A stretch of 64,000 bases of DNA, taken from positions 4,445,866-4,509,865 of the forward strand of contig JAVGVS010000017.1 of NCBI GenBank assembly GCA_032718565.1, written 5' to 3'. Below, one piece after another: positions 48,434 through 60,900 of this stretch (position 1 is the stretch's first letter; each line of letters begins with the position of its first letter). A program made the translations under genes and the position numbers. The DNA comes from Distichodus sexfasciatus (lineage: Eukaryota > Chordata > Actinopteri > Characiformes > Distichodontidae). The notes beneath the pieces are model-generated. The model did no database searches. It saw only the letters and a list, made by a program, of their open reading frames with translations, and was not told the origin of the DNA.

Positions 48434-51400
48434 ATGAGAAGTCGCAGCAATTCTGGAGTTAAACTCGACAACTACGCGCGGATAGTTGCACAAACTATAC
48501 TTCGTTATCAAGTAAGTACGTGTAGGTAGGCAGTGCACGGCATATTCGTGATGCAGCGACATATTCCGACTAAAGTTTGTCTCTATCCGAAGAGTTGTAG
48601 CTAAATGTCCCAGTGTCCTAGGACATCCATGACTAGTCCTTACGTAACCGGAGTTGCAGCATGTGTCACACTGTAACAAATGTATGAGGTGTCACTTTCA
48701 GGGACTTTGTCTGTGGGCTTATGTCAGTCCTCCAAGATGTCTATTGAGGTCACTTTATTTCTAATGCGTTCAAATAGTTACAGTTAAACCATGTAACAGA
48801 GGCTCTCTCTCTCTAGAGGTGTTTTTATTTCCTAATTACTTTGTGTGTGACGTTATTTTCAGTCTCTGATCTTGTCACATTTGTGCTGTTCTTCTGCCAA
48901 GCAGCTTTATATTTGTACAATAATGTATCTTGATGCTTCAGTGTAACAGTGCAACTTCCTTGTTCATTTTCTTTTTAATTTTTCTCCCACATTGCTACAT
49001 TTTAAAAGTGTATCATGTTCAGTTGATCATTTAAATGAATGTGCAAATGTTTTCTAACTGGATGTGTAATGTTTTAAAGTCATATTGTATAGACTTGGGG
49101 GTACATGGGGTAAAAGCTTTAAAATGGTAAGTACAGTATTTAAACCTTGCAATTTGCAATAATTAAACCTGACAGTGCCATCTTGATTGCAGAATTCAGT
49201 GTAATGGGTATCGATAGCGAATTTACCATGTAACATGTTATGTTTAATTCCGAAAGCTTTACATTTGGGGAGTATTTAATATATTATTTATTATTTCATA
49301 TATTTTAGTGATGTTCGGAAACTGTGGGTTTTGAATTTACAATGGTGTGTGATGACAACAAAGGCGTTTATTATATTCTCAAATCCCTGATCTTGTGTGT
49401 GATCTGTAGGATCCGGTGACAGGTCTTCTGCCTGCGAGTGCTGAGCAGCCGGATGCTTGGGTCAGGGATAATGTTTACAGCATCATTTCAGTCTGGGCCC
49501 TGAGTCTGGCCTACCGGAAAAATGCTGACAGGGATGAGGACAAGGCAAAGGCATATGAGCTGGAGCAGGTAAGGGAAAGGGGGACGGTTTCTACTCAGGG
49601 ACATCCTGAATTATGCAGGGGGCGTGATGTGAATGGATTTTGCACATCTAGAGGCTGCTTCGCTCACTCAACCTTGAAGGTTTTCAACCTTCTTTTGGCA
49701 TTAATTTAATTTTTTAAAGTGAAGTAGACACAATGGAACGGTGACAATGGTTAAAGAAGTCACCAGCTTGTGTCAGCCGATTCATGTTCACTATAAAGCT
49801 GTCATACTTGCTCAGAATGAATTGTACTAAATTGAAGATAAGAAACAAAACGATACATTGAGCATTTTGCCAGTGCTAAATAGTTAGGAGAGGCATCTAC
49901 ATTAATTATTTAATTAGAGTCCGTATCTATTCTGTCTGAACTAAAGAGTGGTAAAGAAATACAAGAATACTTGCCATCCTGCTTTTCAAAGTCATCAGCA
50001 TGGGCTTATTCTACCCTCAGTAGTGTAACTATCTTGGGTGAGTGTGATTCCTTGAAAGTGCAAACGCTGTCCAGGCCTGGATCATCTCATGTTACTCTTT
50101 TAATGAGGAGATAAAAAGGTCAGAGTTGAATGTGTACTTCATGAATGTTTACATATTAGTTAAAAACTTGGATTCGTTGTCTTCTTTTCTTCTCTAGAGT
50201 GTTGTGAAGCTTATGAGGGGCGTACTTCAGTGCATTATGCGTCAGGTAACAACACACGCAAACTGTTCCTTTCCTACCCAACAACCCACTTGACAAATGT
50301 TGAGACGTGTCACACATTGGCAGCTGATACCAAACACCAAGCTCCCACATCTACACAGAGTAGCAATACCCCTTCAACATGTTAATGTAGTGACATTCCA
50401 TTCTATTTCCTCTCTGTACATTGACCCACCCCACCTTCGCCACCCTCCACCCCACCTCACAAAATAAAAATACACATTGCATTGTTAGTGAAAGTGGAGT
50501 ACAGCCTTTTTGCTCTTCAGCTGGACAAAGTAGAGAAGTTCAAGTACAGCAAGGGCACCATGGACTGCCTCCATGCCAAGTACAACACCCGCACCTGTGC
50601 CACGGTGGTAGGGGATGCTGAGTGGGGGCACCTTCAGATGGATGCCACTTCCCTCTTTCTGCTCTTCCTGGCACAGATGACTGCCTCAGGTATGCTGGAC
50701 AGTGTCTCGGGGGTGAAGTGTTCTCTAAGACGCCTTACACTCACATTTATCACATTAGTTTAAACAATATGGAGTCTTATCAAACTCAAAAGTGAGTCTT
50801 TTATTTAAAAAGGTTATTTATTGCTGTGATATACTTTAAATTCATGAGGAAGTGTATACATTATATTTCATATATTGTCCACCTTCAGTCCACCATCATT
50901 TCATAATGATAATGACAATTTCAAATGAAATTGTTTCTTGTGTTTGCAACACAAAAAATGCTATTATATCACATTTATTTATAGATATAATCTGAAAGAA
51001 GATTTAATATTGATTTGTTGATATTTCTTAATAAAGAATGAAATATTTAGTGGGGTGTCCTAACTTTTTCACATGACTGTATGTCCTGCTCCAGCTCAAA
51101 TAAACATTTCAATTAATTATTTCAGCATTAAGACTCTCACACAAGAGACCTAATTAGATTTAATCCATAACAGTAGTAATTCATTTTAGAATTTCTAGGT
51201 TAACTGATAATATACTTATCATAAATGTGAATATTATTAACTAAAAAATCAACTTTTGTAATTGCAGATAACCTGTAAATTCTCACTTGTAATGTTACTT
51301 TAGATATGGCTTTTACCCTCAGCTGAAAGCTTTGCCAGTCCCTGGGTAATTTGAGAGGTATATCAGAGCTGTTAATTTTCTGGTGTGATTGTCATCCTTC

Positions 51401-51894
51401 AGGGCTGCACATTGTGTATACCCAGGATGAAGTGGATGTGGTCCAGAATCTCATGTTTTACATTGAGGCTGCATACAAAATAGCTGTAAGTTTCCCCATT
51501 TAAAAACTCTGGAGACTCAGCTCATATTCATGATTTATAAATTGCTGGTCTTACATTGCATTTGACTCTATGAATGCCTTTTGAATTTTAGGACTATGGA
51601 ATGTGGGAGCGAGGAGACAAAACCAATCAGGGAATCCCTGAGCTCAATGCCAGTTCTATAGGCATGGCCAAAGTAAGTTTGTTCCGTTAGAAAATGTATT
51701 AATTTGAGAAACACAGATTTTGTGATAACTACATAATTCACATTATAGCATTATTATTTAAGTATTTTACATTCAAATACATTTAAACATTTGTTTACAT
51801 TGTGCAGTTTGTTACTTAAATACTCTCTTACACTCTTGATCCTATTTTCTTTCTGTCTGTGTCTTTCCTAGTATCTACAATTTATACCGACAGA

Positions 51895-51939
<45 letters not shown>

Positions 51940-54900
51940 CCTCCATTGCTGCCCCTGAGCAGCTGAGAATGCAGCTGTTTGACATGACCGAAGGCCTCAT
52001 GCTCATTAATGATACTTGTGCGTCTGACCTAATGTAACCTCACTGTGGCTCCTCTGGTTTCACTGCCTGAATCCCTTTCCCTTCTGCAGATGAACATTAG
52101 CCAACTATAGTAAATGATGGCTGCGCTTCCTGAATGTTATACCTAGTGTTTGATGCAGTCACTCTGACTGTATACTGATCTGTACTATAATATAAAAAGC
52201 CTTGGCACTGTGAAATGAGAAGTTCCTGATGTGGGAGTGAAAGTTGCCTTTGTTTTAGTTTGAAATGTGACCTGTGGCTCAGTGGAGTCTTTGTGACTGT
52301 AGGCAGCACTGGAGGCTCTGGATGAGCTGAATCTGTTCGGGGCTAAAGGAGGTCCAAGCTCAGTGGTCCATGCTTTGCCAGATGACATTCAGCACTGCCA
52401 GGTAGGACAAACAGGAATGCACTTGTAGCTCCTCTTAAAGCGCGGTAAGTAATTGCTCTTAAATACTCCTGAAGTGTGCAGTGAGCAGTATTAAAAGGGT
52501 ACTACACAATAGAAATTGTCATCATTTTGTTTTCATAATCCTATTTAAGTTTCTCCTTTAAATAAATGGAAAATAAACTGTATTTAATGTGTTCCATCTT
52601 ATCAGTTCTGCCATTGCTTCATGAAGTTTAATTACACTGAGTTTTTTAAATCAGTTGTAGTTAACAGAAGAAAGGAGCAGTTTGGGATTTTCTCTACAGC
52701 TTTTACTCAGTAATTTGAGCTGGACAATCACCAGTTTGTGCAGTGTTGTGACCCACTGGGGTTGAATTTAACATTACCTTGTTAGTTTAACATCTGTTAA
52801 GTTTGTTCACTTTTCAGAACTTATAATTGTAATGCTTATTTAGAAAATATTTTGTTTTGATTGCCTTACTTTTAAACTTTTAACATTATTCTGAAAATTG
52901 TAAGCATTATTGTTTACAAATTGCTCATGGCCGGTGCAGGGCACTAGGGGTGCACGATTTAAAAAATCTCAAGATTCGATTTGATTCCAATTCTTGGGTT
53001 CACAATTTGATTCAAAATCGATTCATGATTCATAAGCGATTCATAATTCATGAAGGATTTATGATTCAATACATAGGTGAATTCCAGATTGCTGTTTTAG
53101 GTTCAAATGGCTTTTCCCATTTGACTGTGGCGGACCACCAAAAAAATCTAATCAAATTTAGTTTACTAAATGTAATGCATATGTACACATACAGAACGCA
53201 TTTCCTTCATGCTCACGCAAAGGAGGTCTATCTGGCCAGATTTTGACATTACGCCATCTGTAGGATTGACGAGCTGAACTTGTCTTGGGGGTGGGGGAGT
53301 AAACTAGCGCCATTACATTAGTTGAAAATATGAATCAATTTTTTTGAATGCGTGAATCGATTTTGAATCGACAGAGAAAGAATTGTGATTAGATTTTATT
53401 GCACATTTCATTACATGTTATATCTGTATAACTGCAAATGTGACATAAAAATTTTGTGTTATGCATTAGAGTGATCAGACCTACTGTTTTCCCCTTCTTC
53501 CAGTCCATTCTTAACTCCATGTTGCCCAGAGCCTCCACATCTAAAGAGGTGGACGCTGGTGTTCTAGCCATCATTTCCTACCCAGCTTTTGCTGTGGAGG
53601 ACATGGAGTTAGTCAATGTCACTAAAGAGGAAATCATTTCCAAGCTACAGGTGGGAAAATTTTTTGAAGGACTTTTAAGTTGCATCAGTTACCATTTCTC
53701 ATACCTTTTATTATTTTTAGGGACGATATGGCTGCTGTCGCTTTCTCAGAGATGGCCACAAAACACCTAGAGAGGTTGAAAATTGTTTATGACTAACTTT
53801 GTTTACAAAGTTTACATGGAATTGCTTCCTCCCTTGTGATTTCTCTCTGATTTCCCTCATGAGTTTTAACTGTGGCCTGTCCTTAGGATCCCCATAGGCT
53901 GTACTATGAGTCTGCTGAACTTAAGTTGTTTGAGAATATTGAATGTGAATGGCCTCTGTTCTGGACCTACCTCATCCTGGATGGCATCTTTATAAACAGT
54001 CAAGAACAGGTGAGAATTAATGAGTGAAAAGGAGTGTAACAGAGACTTTCAGTTATTGATTTGCGGAAAAAGTTGAATGGTCTGTGTATTTTCAGGTGCA
54101 GGAGTACAGAGAGGCACTGGATGGTATACTGATTAAACAGAAGGATGGGATACGTCTGCTTCCCGAGCTATACAGTGTCCCTCCTGATCGGGTATGACAC
54201 GCAAGACCTCACTGCATGGAAAGCTCTTTTGGATCTGGTTTGATTAGCGTTGTGAGTTTCCAGAACTGTTTGTATATTCTCTCAGGTGGATGAAGAGTAT
54301 GTAAATCCTCACTCAGTTGAGAGGATTCCGATGGGAAAGTGTCCTCTAAAGTGGGGCCAGTCTCTCTACATCCTGGGAAACTTACTGGCAGAGGTGACAG
54401 CTGAGTTATGACAAGATTCTGGGATGTTTGTGTCATTTGACTAGAAATGTCAAATTAAAATTTCTCTCTTAAGGGATTCTTGGCCCCTGGAGAAATCGAC
54501 CCACTCAACCGCCGATTTTCCACCATCGCGAAGCCTGACGTGGTCGTCCAAGGTAAACTTATTTCCATATAATCATCTTTTGCGAGAATTAAATATTTAT
54601 TGTTTTTCACAGAGTGTGTTCCATATTTATGTTCTTTGTCTTGAAAGTTGTGTTGTTTATCTTCGGTTATCTTTTTGGGTAGTGTCCATCCTGGCAGAAA
54701 ATGATGACATTAAAGCTTTGCTGCTGAAGAATGGGATACAGGTGGAGACAGTGGCAGACATCCACCCAATCAGAGTGCAGCCGTCACGCGTTCTCAGTCA
54801 TATATATGCCAGGCTAGGTAGGTTCCAAAATATCAGTAAAATCATCCGTCTATTTGTCTTTTGTTATTTACCCACTAATTGGACACTACTTTCCTCACAG

Positions 54901-57900
54901 ATCACAAGCAAATAATTGATTTAATCTGTTTTGGTGAAAGCGTCTGAAAACAAACAAATTTCTTTTCCTCCTCTGAAGGGCGCAACCAGAGGCTGGGGCT
55001 GACTGGGAGGCCATATCGCAGGATCGGAGTTTTAGGAACCTCAAAGCTCTACATTATTCGCAACACAATCTTCACGTTTACACCTCAGGTACTACACTCA
55101 GCAGGAGTCAGTCGGGCCATAAGACACTCGAGTCACATGATTAAATCATTAGAATTAGAAAACTTGTGGCTTGTTTGACAATAATTGACTTTGAATGGAA
55201 GTAAAAAATTAACTTTGGATTGATGATATGGAAAGGTAAAAATGGATGGTGGTACTGCAGGGTGTTCGTGAGAAAGTGGTGATAAAATTCAATCAAAACT
55301 TATAAAATTGTTTTGTATAAGTTAGCTTGCTAAAACATTATTGCATGAAAATGCATTTTTAGTTCTTGATTTAACAGCATTTAATGCGGGTCATAAAGTG
55401 CTTGTTGTTTCATTCTCGTGCTTTGTTCTGTCTGTGCTTGTTCCTTTCTTGTGGCAGTTCATCGACCACCAGCAGTTCTACCTGGCCCTGGATAACAGGA
55501 TGATTGTTGAAATGTTGCGTACTGATCTTTCCTATCTGTCCTCTCGCTGGAGGATGACCGGTCGGCCCACTGTCACCTTTCCCGTATCTCAGACCATGCT
55601 CAGTGAGTGGGATTGAGATTGACAGAATTACGCAAATCCATTTGTTCTATAATCAACTTTATAACAACGGTGTCATTGAGAATCCTTGGCGACAATTTAG
55701 GGTTAGGCAATTAGTCAGTACTTCTAATTGACATAATCTTGCCCATGTCGGTTGCTCTGATTATATTTGAAATTGTACTCAGTACTACTGTCAGTTATAA
55801 TTAATAGTAATTATACTTAATTATTGTTTTGTTACAGTTCTGTTAATACTTTCTAGAGGTCCACCGATAAAGGTTTTTCACGGCTGATTTGATAGTTAAC
55901 ACAATCAATTACCGATATTTGGAAATGATATGCAAAAAAAGAAAATCTCGGTCAAAATTTAGAATCAGCTGAATCTCTCCTCTTCTCCTTCTCGGAGCTT
56001 CACACCGGGCTCGTGTTTGAGTGTGGTGTGAGTGACAACAAGGCTTCAGTGTTGATTGGCTACTACTCGTGTGACATATAGCCAATCAGACACTGTTGTG
56101 GGCGCTAAATAAAACAGCGAGTTGAGGGCAAACGGCACAGAGAGAAGAGACGGCTGTTGTTACTTAATATCAGTAATGTTCAAAATTAAACACCGATACT
56201 GATAATTGGCAAAATATCAGCTAATTGCTAATATCAGCCCCAGATAATTGACCTGGCCGATAGTCGGTCGACCCATAATACTTTCTCTAGGATTTTTAGA
56301 TACTGTGACTTTAAAAAGCAATACTCGTGCTGCAGTCTGTGACTCCATCTGTTTGTTTTTCTTTTATTTTAATTATTTTAAAACCACAAAGTTTAGCATA
56401 AATAGTTCAGCATATTTACAGTACAACCTTATGTCGATGAACAATGAGGGCTGAAAAGCAAGCAAACCCCCCAAACATAAGCATAATTGGGATCAAATGT
56501 TTAGTTAGCTGTGATATTGATTTGAGTTCATGTTGCCCAGCTCTAGCAAAATAAATCTAAAATTTGTTTGTTAAGTAAAATGGTTTACAGATAATTGTGA
56601 GGAAACATAGTGCTTTAAAGGTCACAGACATTTTGTAGATTTATTTCTTTTGCTGGAATGATATGATTGTGAAATGTGTGCGACTCCACATTTCAGCGGA
56701 GGACCATACAGACCTGGACCCTGCAGTTCTGGCAACTTTAAAGAAGCTCCAAGATGGCTACTATGGCGGAGCGAGGTAGACAGGAGACATGTTTTCATAT
56801 TTCCATATGTCAGAGTCAGTGTAACACAGCCTTTTAAACACACTCCATTTATCTGCTTTAAGGATTCAGACAGGAAAGCTGTCAGAGTTCTTGACCACTT
56901 CCTGTTTTGCACACCTGAGCTTCCTGGACAGTGCAAAGTCCCGCTCCAGTGGCATGGGCTGGAGTGAGGATGAGGACGATGACAAGAGCTTTGTTAGAGA
57001 TGGGACTGTGCATGACATCCACATTAATGATGGTAAGAAGAAAAAACCAAAGGACACAAGGATTTTTCTTTTTATCGAGGATTTGTTATGTGAACAGTTA
57101 ACCCTTAAAAACACTGCATATGTTCATTTAAGGGTGAGTATGAATATTTTAGCAATGTTGCTGCTTATATAACACCTTAATCTATTAAAATTGAAACAAA
57201 GTGTCTAATTTTAGTATGTAATCTGCCATCATTGCATGAAAATGTGGCGTTGTAGAGTGTACGTAAATTTTAAAATGTAAGATATATTTTGTATAATTTA
57301 GTATGCAAAATTGAATCATACTTGAGTTTTTGAAGTTAAAGTGCAGAGATTAAAATGAATTTGAGGTGAACATACAGTTAAAACTAATATTTATTTAGTT
57401 GTGTATTGTCATCATTGGCTGTCTTAAAAACACGTAACATTATCATGCATTTAGTTTTTATTTATTTCTTTGCTTCTTAACATGCAAATCTAAGAGTTAT
57501 ACTACACACTTAAGCTGCTAATCTAAGAGTTACACTACACAACTATTTAGCTGATTTTTACCTTATCAAGCAGGGTAAAAATCAAGTATAAAAGGGGCAT
57601 TCACTCTAGTTTTTGAGCTCCCCAAATTTGTTGTAGTATATCACATATGTTTGATTCCCAGATACAGATGATCTGGCTGAGTATCTGGACCAGCTATTGG
57701 CCACATCAGTGCCACGTCGCAGCTTCAGAGCGGAAAGCAGTGCCACAGGACTCGGCCGCTTCAGGGCTGCGGCCAATAAAACCAGAGAGTTTGTGTCTCT
57801 AGTGAACAAGGCTAAAGATCTCCACATACAGAGTGAGTCTGGCTTTTAGAATATATACATCACTTAATACAATATTTTAAATAATATTGTTGTTTCATAG

Positions 57901-60900
57901 CATGATTGTAATGAGATCAAAGGGATCCATTCATCCTTTTTGTTCTCATCACTTCAGATGTGCACATGTATCTTCCCACAAAGCTTTTCCGGTCACCTCA
58001 ACCTGCTCTTAATCTAAAGGGCTCTGCAGTACCAGAATCGATCCAGGTACATGTTCATGTAAAATGTCAGGACTCACACTTACACCCTAAAACTCTAACC
58101 ATAGGACGGGTTTTCAAGAAACTGCTTGATGGCTCAATAACTTGGTTTCTGATTGGTTTAAATAAAAACAAATCTTGTTCAGCTAAGATTCTTCACAGCA
58201 TTATAAATTCTCATGTTTCATACATTAAATCTAATAATAACAATTATGCAAAGTATTCTGACTTTACATTTACATTGACTTTGTAGCTCTTAGTGGACAA
58301 ATTATGGATTTGATTCTGATATGTAACAAAGCCAAAACCACACATGCATCTTTTTCTCTCTGTCCTACAGAGTCCAGAAGGGGTTGTGCCTGTAGACACT
58401 AACCTGCCCCGTGGTGCTGATGGAGCTATAGACTACGTAGTTCTTGCTCAGCTCCTCAAAGACACACAAAATTTGCAGGACCAGGCAGACATCCTCTACA
58501 TTCTCTTCAAAGACAAGTAAGCACTTCATCTTTTTACTTGCACATAGACAACTCACTAGGCCATGGTAATGTATTAAGTGATATGATATGAACAATATTT
58601 GTAATATTTGAGGTACTTAATTTTCTGAAGATTGGGTCCCATCCTAAATGCAGTCCTCGATGCTTAGCATCGCTAAAGCCAAAAGCAGTTGAAAGACTTT
58701 CATGCATTAAATTTGTGAAGTGGCTTGAATGGTTGTTCTTGCCATGGTTAAATTGTCTACCAAACATCTTTAAAAACACATTTAAAGAGCATTGTAAGTT
58801 ATTGTTAGGGCTAGGGTGTTCGGCCAGTAAAACTGAATAAATTAAAAAAGATCATCATAAATAGTGTGCGTTCTCTCTCAGGGGAATGGATTGGGACACC
58901 CAGCTGTATGGTAAAAGCTGTACAGTGCGCAGGCTGCTGCAGGAGCTGTATGAGAAGGCTGGAGACTTGCGCTGTTGGGGGCTTATTCGCATGATCTCTG
59001 GCCTGCTACGCAAGAAAGTGGAGGAACTCGACTGGGTGAGAAACACCACACTACCTAAAGCAGCTTTAATTGAATACGTTCGTTTCAATGGTAGTCCAAC
59101 AGTTAGGGAGCTGCTCCTGTGATCAGAGGGTTGCTGGTTCAAATCTCAGCTTGGTTAAGGTACAACTGAGGTGCCTGTGAGCAAGATACCATCTGCAAGC
59201 ACTTTTGGTTCCCCCGGCGCTACCCACTGCTTCTGCAAATTTGGGTCAAATAATTGTTGGTGTTATTATTGTGTGTTTTTTGTGAATTGGTGCATAATGC
59301 ACCAATCAAACGTTTAGAAATCACTTACAGGAACAAAATGTTTGTGGCAGGTTTGCAGCAAATTTGTGGTTAATTAGTGGAGAAAAGTTTCCAGAATATG
59401 TTGCCACAGGTTTGCCATTGTCAGACACTAGTAGCAAAGCGGCAATGTTCTGGCAACAATGACAATTTGCCCCTAGACAAACTTGTAGTGAACTTTTAGT
59501 GGCAAATTTGTCAGATGCATGAGATTTTTCACAAAGTTTGCTAGAAGTCCACCACAAGTTTGAAACAAACCTAATTTGCATGTGAAAATATGACCTTGCG
59601 GCAAATTTGTGGCAACATTGCCGAAGGTTAACAGCAACTGTTTGCCAGACGTCTAAAGGTTTTGTAAGGGATGTCAAATAGGCAGCCATTCACACCTCCA
59701 GACACACTCTTTGTTCTAAAATGTAAAATTATGGTGGTGCACTGCATACGCGGTTAGCCTTTCTATAATTAAGGTACAAATGTTTGTGGTTAAGGTCCAG
59801 AGTTGGCCAGTGTTTATCTGTAAATTATTGTTTGTGTGTTTGTTGATTCACAGGCCTGTTCTGATTTGTTGGCTCATCAGAAGCATTTGACGGTTGGCTT
59901 ACCTCCAGAGCCCAGAGAGAAGACCATCACAGCGTTAGTTGGCTACTGATGCGGATTTTTGTACAAAACCAGCACACATTATAAGTGTTAACATTTTGTT
60001 ACAGACTCTTTTATGTGTACCAACGTTTCTGTAAGCAGAAAGTAACCATGTGGTTTGTGTCCTGCCACAGGCCCATGCCTCCTGACCAGCTGGCTAAACT
60101 GATTGATGAAGCGAGTGAGAACAATATCACCATTGCCATCCTCACTCAGGTTTACATATGGCGCTAACCCTTACCTGTTTGATTGATTATCATTTGTCTT
60201 TGTTTTCTTATATGAGGACTGACTTGCAGGGGTGTGTGTGGGTGTGTACCATAGGAGATCATGGTGTACTTGGCAATGAACATCAGGACCCAGCCGGGTC
60301 TGTTCAGTGAAATGTTTAGGCTGAGGATTGGCCTCATCATTCAGGTGATGGCTACCGAACTTGCCCAGTCACTCAACTGTTCAGGTAACACAGCCTTGAC
60401 CTCAAAGCAGAAAAGAATTTAAGTATACTGTATAAATATATGCATTTTATATATAATACAGTAAGGGTAAGGGATAGGTATTTGGAACATTTGTGTTCTT
60501 ATTAGGGATGCACCGATCGATCGGCCAGCGGTCGGAATCGGACGATTTTTGCCCTGATTGGCCTGATCGGTGATCGGCCGATCACTCACACGTATTGCCG
60601 ATTTCAAACCAATCTTGCGCATGCGCATTACTTGCAGCACAGCCACGCTCGCATTCAGACAGCGTTCACATATACGCTCAACGGAGGCGTTTCTCATTCA
60701 CTTTGAATTGGGTGACATCGTGCGGCAACGAAATGAATTTTGGATCGAGTGCGCGGTTTTGATAATATTGCGCGCAAACTGTATTTTTCCTCTCTATGTG
60801 TTAAATGTGCTCGTGGTTTGAAAGGGGGCGGGTTTTGGCAGTTTGGGGGCAGGGTTTTGGCAGCTTCTGCCTGCGAATCTTATTGGCCGATGGCTCCTGG

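Noticed and set aside
51957..52036. Possible extra phka1 exon after 'cctgagcag'
   Set aside because: Exons 6 and 7 already join in phase with the conserved GMAK|AALEALDEL sequence; this frame runs into a stop.
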